Below are positions 22,270-33,679 of a DNA stretch of 64,000 nucleotides, one piece after another (position 1 is the stretch's first letter; the number at the start of each line of letters is the position of its first letter). The DNA is taken from assembly GCA_020631735.1 (NCBI GenBank), contig CM036160.1, positions 114,000,680-114,064,679 on the forward strand, in the 5' to 3' direction. The notes beneath the pieces are model-generated. The model worked only from the letters and a program-made list of their open reading frames with translations. It was not told the DNA's origin and searched no databases. A program made the translations under genes and the position numbers. The DNA is from Saccharum officinarum. Lineage: Eukaryota; Streptophyta; Magnoliopsida; Poales; Poaceae.

Positions 22270-23856
22270 TGAAAGGATCAAGATGCCCAAGAGGGGGGGT
22301 GAATTGGGCTTTTCTAAAAATTAATTGCAAGAATTAAATCCTACAAGCCGGAATTCACCCCTAGTGCCTACTCGTGTTCCTAGAGAGTCTACCGTTAAAA
22401 AGTTTTGCACCCTAGTTTCCAATCCTAGTCTAGCAAGGCAATTCTAGGAATGTAAAACAAGCAATGAAAGTAAATACGAGAAAGTAATTGCTTGAATGTA
22501 AAGGGGGCAAGGAACACGGCGATGTTTTTCCGAGGTATCGGAGAGTCGCCACTCCCCACTAGTCCTCGTTGGAGCACCCGCGCAAGGGTGTCGCTCCCCC
22601 TTGATCCGCGCAAGGATCAAGTGCTCTCTACGGGTTGATTCTTCGACACTCCGTCGCGGCGAATCACCCAAAACCGCTCACAACTTGAGTTGGGTCATCC
22701 ACAAGCTCCGCCGGATGATCACCAAACTCCCAATCACCACCGAGCCGTCTAGGTGATGGCGATCACCAAGAGTAACAAGCTAGAACTCTCACTTGACCAC
22801 AACGAGCCCAAATGAGGAGGTGGATGCACACTTGCTACTCTCGAATCACTAGTGAGGAAACTCAAACTTTGATTCTCAAATCTCTATCCTCACTAGAGCT
22901 CTTGCACTCCCTTGCACTCTAAAGGGTTTTCTCAGATGTTTGAATGAGCAAGAGACCTCTAAAAGAGGTGGAGGGGTTGTATTTATACACCCCTCAGAGA
23001 AAACGAACCGTTACTTTCTGACACGGGGTCACCGGACGCGCCGGTGCAACGCACCGGACGCGCCGGTCCCCCGTAACGGTCAAAACCCGTTTTTGAAATC
23101 GAACCACCGGACGCACCGGTCAGGTAGCACCGGACGCGTCCGACGTGCAAGGGTGCTTACTGGATTCACACCGGACGCGAGGCCGCGTCCGATGCCTGAA
23201 GACCGGACGCGTCCGGTCCTCTCAGGACCTTACTGGACTCGCACCGGACTCGCCGATCAAGTCCAGTAACGCGTCCGACGGGTGTTCTCTCTCGGTGACA
23301 CGTGTCGGTCGCTGACCACCGCGTCCGGTCCTCGCGAGGACCGCGTCCGGTGATCAGGGCCGAACCCTAACAGCGGTAACGAATACACCGGACGCGTCCG
23401 GTGTTCCCGAAGACCGCGTCCGGTGCCTAGAAAACAGCCCGAAACGCGTCGCAACTTCAACCAAGTTGCTTCTAACTGAACCTTGAGCTAATCTAGGGTT
23501 GCCTAGCGCCAAGTTTAACAAGTGTGCACCACACCTAAACATAGGACTCGCCTAGGTCAAGCTACCCATTCATGCCCCCCTTTATAGTACGGCCAAAAGA
23601 GAAAAACGAAGATCCTAACGACTATTCCGAATGTGTCTCAACACTTCGTCATCCGGAACTAACCGTCCTTAATCTTGACGTCACTCTTTTGAAAACCGAA
23701 ACGATTTCCATCAAGGGACACGAAGCCACAGTGCTCAAAGCAGTTATCACCTCCATGACCTAACTTACCAATGTCTCTGCAAAACACACGTTAGTCATGG
23801 TAATAAAGTGTTGTCATTAATTACCGAAACCAAACCTTGGGGCCTAGATGCTTTCA
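22270..23856 (-). repeat. Sirevirus LTR (5' LTR in element sense)
   Basis: 1587 bp and nearly identical to the other LTR. Differences seen by eye include GTCGTCA/GTCGCCA, AAATGAAC/AAACGAAC, GGGCTGAA/GGGCCGAA, ACAATGCT/ACAGTGCT and one extra G in a G-run. It carries the element promoter and the same palindrome cluster. Confidence 0.95.
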
Positions 23857-24744
23857 CCTGGCGTGCCAGTCCTTGAGCAGGTCGAACCCGCCGCTCACCA
23901 CCATCGCCAGCTCAACGCCCTCCCCGCAGACGCGCGCCGCCGGGTGGTCTCGGGTGGCTCCCTCAGGCAAGAACTCCCTCCAGTAGTGATCAGCTCGAGC
24001 CACCGTCAATATGCGGCACGCCTTGTCGAAGGCCACCTCGGCCTCCGTGCGCTCCTCCCCGCCGAAGAACGGCTGTATGAGGATGGCGCCGGCCAGGCGG
24101 AGGCGCATGCGAAGGGGAGGTGATGGTAACGACGTCGCCGACGACATGGATGAGGACGACACCCAACGCTGGGCGACATGGTGAACCATGTTGGCCCCCG
24201 AGCTGTCGCCAACGAGGAAGCAGCTAGAGAGGTCGACGGCGTAGACCGGTACGAGGTCGGCCGGCAGTGGGGTCGGGGTCTCGTCGAGGTAGCGGAGTGC
24301 GGCGACGCCGTCGTCGTACGCTGCCGGGAAACGATGCTTGGGGGCGAGGCGGAAGTTGACGGACACGACGACGGCCCGGAGCTCACGACAGAGGCGGCGG
24401 CAGAAGGCGTCGTAGGGGCGGGACGACGGGGAGAAGAGCACGAACCCGCCGCCGTGGAAGTAGACAAAGACGGGGAGCGGGGCGGCGTTAGCGATCGGCG
24501 CCGAGGGGCAGAACACGCGTGCCCAGAGGCCGCGGGAGGCGTCAATGGTGATGTCGGCGGATCGGACATCCGAGGTGTTGTTCGTGCTGGGCGTGGCGCC
24601 CGCCTTGAGGTCGCCGAGGAAGACAACGGGGCGCCGGATACTGCCGTCCAGGCGGTGTGCCGCCGCGAGGACGGCTGCCTTGATGCGCACCGTCCACGGC
24701 AGGGACGGTGTGCGGCGGGAGGCCTTCTTGGAGCTGCTGGCCAT
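23857..24744 (-). pseudogene. Carboxylesterase CXE copy B, 5' part (split by Sirevirus)
   Basis: First 296 codons from the ATG at 24744 (MASSSKKASRRTPSLPWTVR), with HGGG at 97-100, GDSSGAN serine near 181 and GGFDLLKDW near 285-293. Codon 61 is CGA (Arg), so this half lacks the nonsense mutation of copy A and is otherwise open up to the insertion. Before the Sirevirus inserted after codon 296 this copy was therefore probably the functional one of the pair. The TATA box is conserved. Confidence 0.9.
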
Positions 24745-24778
24745 TTTTTGTTTCGGATGGGGTAGTGTCGAGTGTGTG

Positions 24779-24787
24779 CATATATAG
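24779..24787 (-). promoter_or_regulatory. TATA box of CXE copy B
   Basis: CTATATATG on the minus strand about 40 bp upstream of the ATG at 24744, identical to copy A. Confidence 0.5.
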
Positions 24788-26497
24788 CCCGGGACGGCAG
24801 GAGCTGTGTGAACGTATCCGACTTTAAAACCTACCGCAGATTACGCTCCACGGGCACGCTGACGCGTGGCCTAAGCAGTTTTACAAAAAGACACACTCAT
24901 TTTATGTAAATCAACCTGTAGTCCTGTCTAACAAGGAAGGTACAGTATACATATTCATTTATTTTCCACTTACACCCTCAAACTAAAACTTATTTCAACA
25001 TAAAGAAGATAAAATTTGAGAACATCGTCGTTTTTGCATAAAACCTCCCACTCACAATTTTGCAAGGAACCCCTTTCCTTGCCAACGCTCCCAGCCCTAG
25101 CTCCCCCTCATTCTTCTTCTTCTTTAATTTCTCTCTCTTCACGCATGGTCACAACCGTCGCTCCCCTCTCTGCTAGCCGCAAGCACCTCCTAGCTCGTTG
25201 TCTCCAGCGGTCGCCACGAGTGGTGAGGCGGTGCACGCTCGCAAGGGCACCATCTCGCTCAAATTCGTCCAAATTTTTCATGGCGTCCGACGTGCTTCTG
25301 CAGTTGGTAGGAGGCGGAGCCGCCGGCCTGGCACGGAGGAAGCAAGCAATGTGGCGGCGGCGCTTGGTGCACATGAGCGTGTCCAAGAGGCCAGGCGCAG
25401 CATAGGGTGGCCAACGACCAAGAGTGGTTAATGTTGAAGCTACACGCAATGGGACCACGGGAGCTGTAGATCTGTGATGGCGGCGGCGGCATCGTTGGTG
25501 TTGGATTAGGGATGAACTCGCTCTCCACTGTGTCGATACTTAGGTGAGATCCTTGGGTTTACGCTCTCGCACTCCCTGTTCCCGCTCCGCCCCCAGCCTC
25601 GGCCCAGCCGCAAGTTAGGTCGGTCGACCGTACTTTCACGCAAGTGTTGGTTCCCGGCCACGGGGCCTTGCCTCTCTGCACTCACCGACGACACCAGCAA
25701 GGGCTGGGTGTTGGACCCATGGCTCCTACAACAACCGCACCGAATTGAATGAACGAACTACGGAATTTTACACAAGAACAGATGCCTTGCAACCCTCGTT
25801 CTTCATCCGACCGTGCTAATGGAGTGAAAAAGGAGCAGAATTGTGGGTGCTCACTGTGGTTCTCACCGCCGAACCCTGTTTTGTCAGAGTAGACCTCGAG
25901 TCGAACAATTGAGCTGCAAGTGCTCGAAGGTGGATGTCAGTGAAGTCGATCTGGATCTTCTCGCGAGCCGCGACTACAGTAGTTGCTGTGCTCGTACTAA
26001 GATCGTGTTGACCCAAAAAAAACTACAGCACAGACCTACAGGATCTCGGCAGGTTTCACACTTGGCCAAACCGCGAGATCAACCAACCACCGGGGTTTAC
26101 AATCCGTATGGAAACACTCACTACAGCACGGAACGGAAGTAGATGATGCAGATCGGCGCGAAGTTGGTGGAGTAAGGATGTCGGACCACTGGTTCCACCG
26201 CCGTGTAGTTGTCGGAGTGCCAGATAATTAGTGGTGGTGAAGAGCATGTTTATTCTAGAAAAATTGTATTTCTATTTTTTGAAAGCTTATATGGCCTTAC
26301 TTGTTGTCAATAGGGCACCATGTAAGCGGGTTGATGTGGCATTACGTCTATTAAAAGCCACTTTTAAACTGTTTATCAGGGAGGTAAATTGGACGGTTCT
26401 AAGAGTGAGGGAGTATAAACAACTGATTTTATTATTAAGGACGGAAAATCAAAATTACCCAGGTTAGATAGACTTTTTCTTTCTTTCTTTTTTTTTA
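24788..26497. other. Upstream region of CXE copy B, no recognised gene
   Basis: Same GC-rich then AT-rich non-coding sequence as 3511-5221, with only scattered differences such as GCCGTGAC/GCCGCGAC and one A-run length change near 26015. Confidence 0.4.
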
Positions 26498-27345
26498 CTA
26501 GGTAGCGTGCCCGTGCGTTGCTACGGGACAACAAAACTTTTGTACTAAAAACAAGTGGATCGCACGATAAAATAACAATACCGTGAAATTAAATATCGAT
26601 ATTCAAGTGACATAAATACATGTCCGACCACCTTCGTGTGGGCTGACATCATGTTGCAAGGGTGATACATTTATGAGATCTTATTAAAGAATCATCTTAA
26701 CCATTCTCTACATTTATGTGTGTTACCCGTTGGAAGAAGGGAATCATCATCGACACTGCTGAGTGTCCCATCATTACTGCATCAAAGAAAGACACTTTGT
26801 TCAGCAAACCAAGAGGTACGGTGGAACTTAAGATGGTTAGAAACAAAAGAGATAAGCATATACAAATACTTAATGTTAAGCTACCAAGGCAGCCAGGAAA
26901 CATCAATATAGTTAGTGTCTTTGTTTGATGCAATGATTTGCATGGCATGTTAGTTGAGACACGGTACAACTCATTATCGCATTCATATTGTTCCAAATCA
27001 AATCATTGAAATGATGCAACGGTTTGCATGTTGTGTTAATTGTAGACAGGGTACTGCTCACCTGCCACACCATAGTACCTACACTGAATCACCCATCTTC
27101 AACACGTCAGCCACTATAGATCTACAGTATAGAAGGCTACAGACAGTAAGTTGGAATAATCAAAATGCATTAAAATGGAGCAGCTCAAACAAAAGAGCTA
27201 ACAAATTCTTTAGGTATATCCAATTCCAAATAAAAGGTTCAGTTAACAGACAAGAGGCAAACATCACCATAAGCAAGACCTTAAATGTACGCAAGTAATT
27301 TGTTCAATATTACAGTAAGAACTTAGTTTAGTATAGGTAGATAGA
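26498..27345 (-). mobile_element. Candidate small Helitron (copy B)
   Basis: Duplicate of the 5222-6069 element, with the same length (848 bp), 3' hairpin and CTAG end. It was already present before the segmental duplication. Confidence 0.45.
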
Positions 27346-27593
27346 TACATAACATCTTCAGCTAAAGATCAGTGAGTAAACTGAAAGTAATATCAAGAAA
27401 GGCTAACTGAACTCATTTACTTAAACAGGCACAAAATCCGCCATGTCATTCGCTTAGATGAATCACCTTTGTGTATTGTTCTTTTATAGTTTCTAGTCTA
27501 CTTAATATTACCGGCGCATTTTTATTCATTAGAAAAATTTAGACTTCGCTGATTGAAGGAGCCAGGAGACATATCATTTCAGTTTAGTCATAC

Positions 27594-27765
27594 CTGACAT
27601 ATTCATGTTCCCATGAACCAATATCACCTTCAGAGCCCAAAGATGTCTCAGTTCCAGATTCACAAGAAGATGACAGCAGAAAGAGAACTATTGCGGGAGC
27701 ACATACTTTTCTCCTTCAATTGACATTGTCAAAGCTAACACTGACAATATGTTAGCCATGTACTT
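27594..27765 (-). pseudogene. RPN1 exon fragment, copy B
   Basis: Duplicate of the 6319-6490 fragment, also 172 bp, with the same internal stop and frame shift. The only change noted is TTCTGCA to TTCTACA next to the acceptor, which keeps the AG. The exon was already dead before the duplication. Confidence 0.75.
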
Positions 27766-29048
27766 CTACAAAACAATAAAATGGTGGCATCAGCACTGCA
27801 CCAAACCAATCTACAACATACCAAAGCCGTGTTCCTTTTTCTGTATGGAAATGTCTATTCTGTGCCATAGATTGAGGATAACTAAAAGGCCTACCAAGTA
27901 CCAACTGAAGAAATTGTTTAAAATTATTTTCTGGGGTTCTTAAAAAATTATGTGCGGCTATCAACCTGCACATCAATAAGACTCACATAACTCACAGTAC
28001 AATGGATTGCTGCATAAGAATTCAGATTCTTATAATGTATAAAATCTGCTGGAAAAAAAATTGGGCATGCCTATCTCAATAATGTAGGCACAGTCAACAG
28101 TACCAAAACTTCATGCATCATGCCAGCTTGAGGATACTCTGAGCACAAATATTTTCCCTATAACCACATCTAGCATGTAACCTGAACTATTAAATACTTT
28201 ATTCAAACATCTGGAAAAAAAGAAGCAAAGCATGGGCGACCCCTTCCAGCATTTTTGAGACCAACTTTTGTATATCCCTAATATATATCGCTTTATTATA
28301 GATCACCTTCCTGTTAGAAAAACGGGATTGGACTCAATGACCTATTTATTTTAACTTTCTCTCACTGTACAATGTTAGTTTAGCACTACTTTAAAAGGAG
28401 AAAGCAGTATCTTGAAATAGAGATAGATATAGAGCAACAAAGTCAAATGCACTCTTCCTTCAGTATCCTCTCACACAGCGACACCAAGCATTACATCTAA
28501 TCTAAGTATAGCATCACACAAGTTCAATGGAAATGCATTGACGACAGACCACAACCAAACCATCACGGCAAAAGGTATTTATTTGGTGACTGGTTTCATA
28601 TTCCAGCCTTCCAGGTAATTTAAAATGCACTCATTCATATCCTCACAACACATGAAACATTTATTTAGCTGTTATACATAAGAAAATCTGCAGGAAGTAA
28701 AAAAGAAGATGGAGATCCTAGGACAATTGGTCGAAAAGCAAGCTCCTAACTGAGACCTCTGATCTCGCCACTTCACCAGATATAGACAAAAAAATAAATT
28801 ACAGTTGCAACTAAACAATCATGGATGTAGCACAGATAAATATCAGCAAAGATTTTTAGCAAAACATGTTTCTAAACTAAACCACTGCCTCCTTATTGTC
28901 AGAGAAAAAGATAGGCACCATTTACTCTTTTTTTTGTGTGCGTGTTTCATGAATCCTACAGTAATGGTGTGAGCTTTATATATCGAGAGACTGGTGATGG
29001 CGGCGTAATGAGATTATCTAAAATCCCAGCTCTACTCTATTCTTGAAT
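27766..29048. other. AT-rich non-coding sequence (copy B)
   Basis: Counterpart of 6491-7774; no gene or transposon end recognised. Confidence 0.4.
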
Positions 29049-29957
29049 GGAAAAAGTCTACATGACCCCCTCAACTATCATACTTGGTCTATTTCACCCC
29101 CTCAACTATGAAACCGTCTGTTTTACCCCCTGAACTATCTAAAACCGTCTGATTTACCCCCTGGGGCGGTTTTCAGCGGCGGTTTTGCTACAGTAACCGC
29201 GGATTTGCTACAGTAACGGCGGGTTGCTACAGTACCCGCGGTTTTGAATTTTCTTTTTTTTTATTTATTTTCGGTGAATTTTTGAAAAATCATAAAATGA
29301 AAAATCTAATTTTATTGGACTCCACATGAGTAGATCTACATAGTGAATATATAATACGGTATACTTTAATACAAAATTTTTACTGTAGCCTTAGATTAAT
29401 TGGAAAATCCAATTTTGTCTGTAATTAATTAGAATTTATCTATAACTAAGTTATACATAGTTCAATGAGTACGAAATTTTTACTATAGTTCAAGCATACA
29501 ATAATTAGCGTACCATAAAAATTTCACCACAATTGGACCATAGAAGCTGCAGCTATGAATTATTCTAATTAATTACAGACAAAATTAGATTTTCCAATTA
29601 ATCTAAAGCTACAGTAAAAAAATTTTGTACTAAAGTATACCGTATTATATATTCACTATGTAGATCTACTCATGTGGAGTCCAATAAAATTAGATTTTTC
29701 ATTTTATGATTTTTCTATGATTTACTATGATTTTTCAAAAATTCACCGAAAATAAATAAAAAAAGGAAATTCAAAACCACGGGTACTGTAGCAACCCGCC
29801 GTCGCTGTAGCAAATCCGCTGTTACTGTAGCAAAACCGCCGCTGAAAACCGCCCCAGGGGGTAAATCAGACGGTTTTAGATAGTTCAGGGGGTAAAACAG
29901 ACGGTTTCATAGTTGAGGGGGTGAAGTAGACCAAGTATGATAGTTGAGGGGGTCATG
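29049..29957. mobile_element. Foldback MITE with ~400 bp inverted arms
   Basis: Almost the whole ~0.9 kb element is one imperfect inverted repeat. The left arm starts AAAAAGTCTACATGACCCCC and includes GGGGCGGTTTTCAGCGGCGG. The right arm repeats this in reverse order up to GGGGGTCATGTA, and the centre lies near 29,510. It contains repeated GCTACAGTA words and no ORF. It is absent from copy A, so it inserted after the duplication. Long-armed foldback elements of this kind in grasses are usually mobilised by other transposases; I cannot assign the superfamily. Confidence 0.85.
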
Positions 29958-30256
29958 TAAGCTTTTTCACATAGAGAAGAAGAGGATCAGAGTTCAATCT
30001 AAAAGAATGCTGGAGAAAACGGCCAGCACAAACTCGCAGATCATGCCTCAAAAAATTCTTTATACACTTATATCTGAACTCGAACCACATATCATTCAGA
30101 TCTCTCCACTGCAATTTTTTTTCCAAGTTTGTTGAAGCTTTTCACATAGAGAAGAAGAGGATCAGAGCTAAATCTAAAAGAGTGCTGGACAAAACAGCCA
30201 GCACAAACTTGCAGATCGTGCCTAAAAAATTCTTTGTCCACTTACATCTGAACTCG

Positions 30257-30782
30257 AACCACACATTATTCAGATACTCCTACCTCGTTTGCCAAAGGAG
30301 GTGCCATCCACATTCTGTAGCGTTTGCCAAACAGAAATGCTCCCCCAACCCACCCACCTTTTCATCATTTTTTTTGGTATACCAATTCTCTGATTCCACC
30401 ACACGAGCATTACTGCACAAGCATTTGAATTCAGAACCAATTCGATCTGTCTAAGTGTTGCAGTTCCCCAAATCTACCGGCTATCAGTTCGTCGCAAAGA
30501 GCCAGCTCGCAGCTGACGCAACCACACATTATTCAGATACTCCTACCTCGTTTGCCAAAGGAGGTGCCATCCACATTCTGTAGCGTTTGCCAAACAGAAA
30601 TGCTCCCCCAACCCACCCACCTTTTCATCATTTTTTTTGGTATACCAATTCTCTGATTCCACCACACGAGCATTACTGCACAAGCATTTGAATTCAGAAC
30701 CAATTCGATCTGTCTAAGTGTTGCAGTTCCCCAAATCTACCGGCTATCAGTTCGTCGCAAAGAGCCAGCTCGCAGCTGACGC
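30257..30782. repeat. 263 bp perfect tandem duplication
   Basis: The segment from AACCACACATTATTCAG to AGCTGACGC occurs at 30257-30519 and again immediately at 30520-30782, apparently without differences. Copy A has a single copy (8103-8365). It is the youngest rearrangement in the unit and lies in the first FUT13 intron next to exon 1. Confidence 0.95.
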
Positions 30783-30832
30783 CTCATTTCAACAACATAA
30801 CAAATGATATATTCTCATATTGATAGAGATAC

Positions 30833-31385
30833 CTGCAGCGGCGGCGTGGCGCCCTCAAAGAGCAGCGCATCGGGGCGATCAACGGCGGCGGCAGACTTGC
30901 CCCAGACGCAGTTGACCCCGCACCAGCACGTGTAGACGCCGTCGAGCACGTCGGGGACCCACGTCCACCCCTTGATGAGCACGCCGACGTGGCGCACCGG
31001 CAGGTCCTCGCACCTCGCTGTCGCGGCGCCCGCCACGCGGCGCCGCCGGTGACGGACGCCGCCGTCGCAGGGTCCTCCACCGCGGTGTCGTTAGCGCCGG
31101 CGCCCGACGGCGGCAGGCCCCGGTCCAGCCCTAGCCCGAGCGCCCGGCGGTGGCGGCGTCAAGCTTAGTGCGGATGCGGGGGCAGCCGACAGCGGCGTCC
31201 CAGGAGTGGAAGGCCTCGAGGAGGGAGGTGAAGGCGTCGCGGTCGAAGGAGCCGACGGAGTCGAGCGCGGTCGGGAAGCGCGCGGCGAGGAGCGGCGCTG
31301 GCATGGAGATCGAGGTGGAGGAGATGGACGGGAGCTCGAAGTAGCCCGAGAGGAGGAGGAGCAGGATGGCAGCGGAGGCGAGCAT
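30833..31385 (-). pseudogene. FUT13: Alpha-1,4-fucosyltransferase (FUT13-like) exon 1, copy B
   Basis: Same content as 8416-8969 (anchor MLASAAILLLLLSGYFELP, then GWTWVPDVL and PDALLFEGATPPLQ, donor CTGCAG/GTATCT). It shares the TAG frame break with copy A and has an extra one-base deletion near 31030 (GCGCCCGCC versus GCGCCCCGCC). That deletion further breaks the part before the GWTW motif. Its ATG lies about 600 bp from the SNF12 ATG on the opposite strand, so the two genes once shared a divergent promoter region. The catalytic exons are absent. Confidence 0.8.
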
Positions 31386-31982
31386 CAGGGCCACGTAGCT
31401 GATCCTTGCGCAGTCTCTGGCGGGCTTCGCACGCTGCGCGGCGCGGAAGGTCTCGCGCCGCAGGGAAGGAAACAAGCGGCAAGCACGGAAGGAATCGAGC
31501 GGCAATCACGCGACGTACGGGGAGTGGAGGATGTCGCACGGGAGGGAAGGGATCACGTCCAGGGATGTGATTGCCGTTGATTGCGGGGAGGGTTGACCGC
31601 GACCGGGGAGGCGCGGGCAGGTTTCGCACGCACGGGTAGAGGTGAGGCGAAAAATTTTTACGCACCAAACGGTGATCTTAGTTTTGTTCTTTTTAGTTGT
31701 AGGAGAAGAAAGGATAGACTTTTTCTTTCCTCCTCCTCCTTCTTCTTCTTAATTTGAGAAACAGACTTTTTGTTTCCTTCTACCGCTGAACCGCTCAATG
31801 TCACCGGCGCATTAAAAAAAGCCCGGCCCACGGAAGGCCCAACTATCTCTCCTCCATCCACAATCCTCCCCGAATCGCCGTCAGTCGCCAACCTCTCTCC
31901 CCTCCAAACCCTAGCTAGCTCCCCAATCCCCTCTCCATCGAGATCCGATCTCGCCGCCCTTACCGGCGACACCGTCGCCGCC
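31386..31982. promoter_or_regulatory. Divergent promoter region between FUT13 exon 1 and SNF12
   Basis: A head-to-head gap of about 600 bp between a minus-strand FUT13 start and the plus-strand SNF12 start. The right edge of the segmental duplication falls inside it at about 31684. All SNF12 sequence from there on is single copy, and copy A carries only the FUT13-proximal part. A CT-rich stretch (TTCCTCCTCCTCCTTCTTC, 31728) is typical of plant 5' leaders. No clear TATA box was seen. Confidence 0.5.
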
Positions 31983-33679
31983 ATGGCCTCCGGCGGCAAC
32001 CCGAACCCGACCGGCGCCCCCAACCAGCCGCGCCCACCGCATCCGCAGCAGCAGCCTCAACCGGGCGGATCACCGGCAACGCCCATGACCCACCTCCGCC
32101 CTCCCTCCCTCGCCGGCTCCCCCTTCCAGGGCCTCTTCCACACGCCGCCTACCCACAACCCCGCCTTCCAGATCCACATGGGGGCCTCGTCCTCGCCCCA
32201 GACTCCGCTCATGGCCGCCACCGCAGGCTCGGCCAAGCGGCCCCCGCAGAAGCCCCCCGTCCGGCCCTCGGCACCCGGCTCTACCTCGTCGGCCGCGGCA
32301 GCCTCGGCGGCTGCCGCGTACAAGGCTGCGGCCGCGGCGGCAGCAGTGGCCAACTCCGGGGGCGTCGACCTCACCCCCGCCTCGCGGCGCAACAAGAAGC
32401 GCAAGCTCCCCGAGAAGCAGCTCCCTGACCGCGTCGCCGCGCTGCTCCCAGAATCCGCGCTCTACACGCAGCTGCTCGAGTTCGAGGCCCGCGTGGACGC
32501 CGCGCTCGCGCGGAAGAAGGTAGACATCCAGGAGGCGCTCAAGACGCCGCCCTCGCTCCAGCGCACACTCCGCATCTACGTCTTCAACACCTTTGCCAAC
32601 CAGGGGCCGCGCATCATCCCACCACCCAAGAATGCCGATCCGCCAACCTGGTCGCTCAAGATCATTGGTCGCGTCCTGGAGGATGGCGCCGAGCTGGATC
32701 CTGCCAGTGTTGTGCCCAAGCACAACCCAGTGTACCCCAAGTTCTCCCAATTCTTCAAGAGGGTGACGATAGCGCTGGACCCGTCTCTGTACCCAGAGAA
32801 TCCGCTCATCATCTGGGAGAATGCACGAACAGCTGCCCAGCAGGAAGGGTTTGAGGTAAAGAGGAAAGGGGATAAGGAGTTTGTTGCAAACATCCGGCTG
32901 GAGATGAACTACAACCCTGAGAAGTTCAAGCTGTCACAGCCGCTTATGGAGGTGCTTGGGGTGGAGGTGGACACTCGTGCACGAGTGATCGCTGCCCTCT
33001 GGCAGTATATTAAGGCAAAGAAGCTTCAGAATCCAAATGATCCATCCTTCTTCATGTGTGACCCTCAATTGAAGAAAGTGTTTGGGGAGGACAAGCTCAA
33101 GTTTGCAATGCTGTCACAGAAGATATCTCAGCATCTGTCTGCCCCACCACCCATCAACTTGGAGCACAAGATTAAGCTGTCAGGGAATGGAGCGCATAGC
33201 AGTGCTTGCTATGATGTGCTGGTGGATGTTCCCTTCCCGCTGCAGAAAGAGATGATGGCGTTCCTTGCCAACACAGAGAAGCACAAGGACATTGAGGCCT
33301 GCGACGAGGTGATATCTGCTTCGATCAAGAAGATCCATGAGCACCGCAGGAGGAGGGCATTCTTCCTGGGTTTCAGCCAGTCCCCAGTGGAGTTCATCAA
33401 TGCACTGATAGCTTCCCAGAGCAAAGATTTAAAGCTGGTCGCGGGCGAGGCAAATAGGAACATTGAGAAGGAAAGACGTGCTGACTTCTATAACCAACCA
33501 TGGTATGCTCTCTAGCTGACCATTGTTTTTTTCTTACTTGAGCATTATATTATACGGATCCATGTGCTGATGAGATCACTTTTGTGCCACAATTAAATAG
33601 GGTTGAAGACGCCGTTATAAGATACTTGAACCGCAAACCGGCTAATGAGGGCCCAGGTGGTGGTGCTGGTGGTTCTTGA
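31983..33679 (+). CDS. SNF12: SWI/SNF complex component SNF12 homologue (SWP73/BAF60, SWIB domain)
   Basis: Two exons, 31983-33502 and 33601-33679, joined across a 98 bp intron (CCATG/GTATGC, TAAATAG/GGTTG), giving 532 residues. This is close to Arabidopsis SWP73B/CHC1. It is an accessory subunit of SWI/SNF chromatin remodellers in the nucleus. The N-terminal ~150 residues are Pro/Gln/Ala-rich and disordered, then [20 protein letters not shown] and a conserved central region ([12 protein letters not shown]). The SWIB/MDM2 domain covers about residues 312-389 ([34 protein letters not shown]). The C-terminus has [20 protein letters not shown] and, in exon 2, [17 protein letters not shown]. The ATG at 31983 (CCATGG context) was chosen over the longer upstream frame from 31770. 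No lesion seen. Confidence 0.95.
33503..33600 (+). other. SNF12 intron
   Basis: GT...AG intron. Splicing restores the conserved NQPW/VEDAV junction, whereas without it the frame ends at TAG after PWYAL. Confidence 0.9.

Larger units (their letters stand above)
10449..23856 (-). mobile_element. Sirevirus-type Ty1/copia LTR retrotransposon, 13.4 kb
   Basis: Complete element on the minus strand with LTRs at 22270-23856 (5' in element sense) and 10449-12034 (3'). It is flanked by the 5 bp target duplication CCTGG (10444-10448 and 23857-23861), and copy A supplies the empty site. It has a primer-binding site matching initiator tRNA-Met, gag, protease-integrase-RT-RNase H pol, and a large third ORF between pol and the 3' LTR. 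Size, a coiled-coil gag extension, third ORF and CCGGACGCG palindromes point to the Sirevirus (Maximus/SIRE) lineage. Gag carries one frameshift and two nonsense codons, so this copy is non-autonomous although pol is open. The LTRs differ at only about four substitutions and one indel by eye, so insertion is recent and later than the duplication. Confidence 0.95.
9271..31684. repeat. Tandem segmental duplication, copy B (with insertions)
   Basis: Second copy of the ~7.86 kb unit, expanded to 22.4 kb by a 13.4 kb Sirevirus (10449-23856), a ~0.9 kb foldback MITE (29049-29957) and a 263 bp tandem duplication (30257-30782). Subtracting these returns about the length of copy A. The A/B junction reads TTTTTGTAAT. 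The right flank (TTTTGTTC) and the left flank (ATTGTAAT) share TTGT, so the junction has about 4 bp of microhomology. Confidence 0.95.

Noticed and set aside
31770..31982. In-frame N-terminal extension of SNF12 starting at 31770
   Set aside because: The added 71 residues are unlike the family, and the ATG at 31983 has a good context and gives the normal length. The extension is probably 5' leader.
32057..32750. Long antisense frames opposite SNF12 exon 1
   Set aside because: Shadow frames of GC-rich coding DNA.
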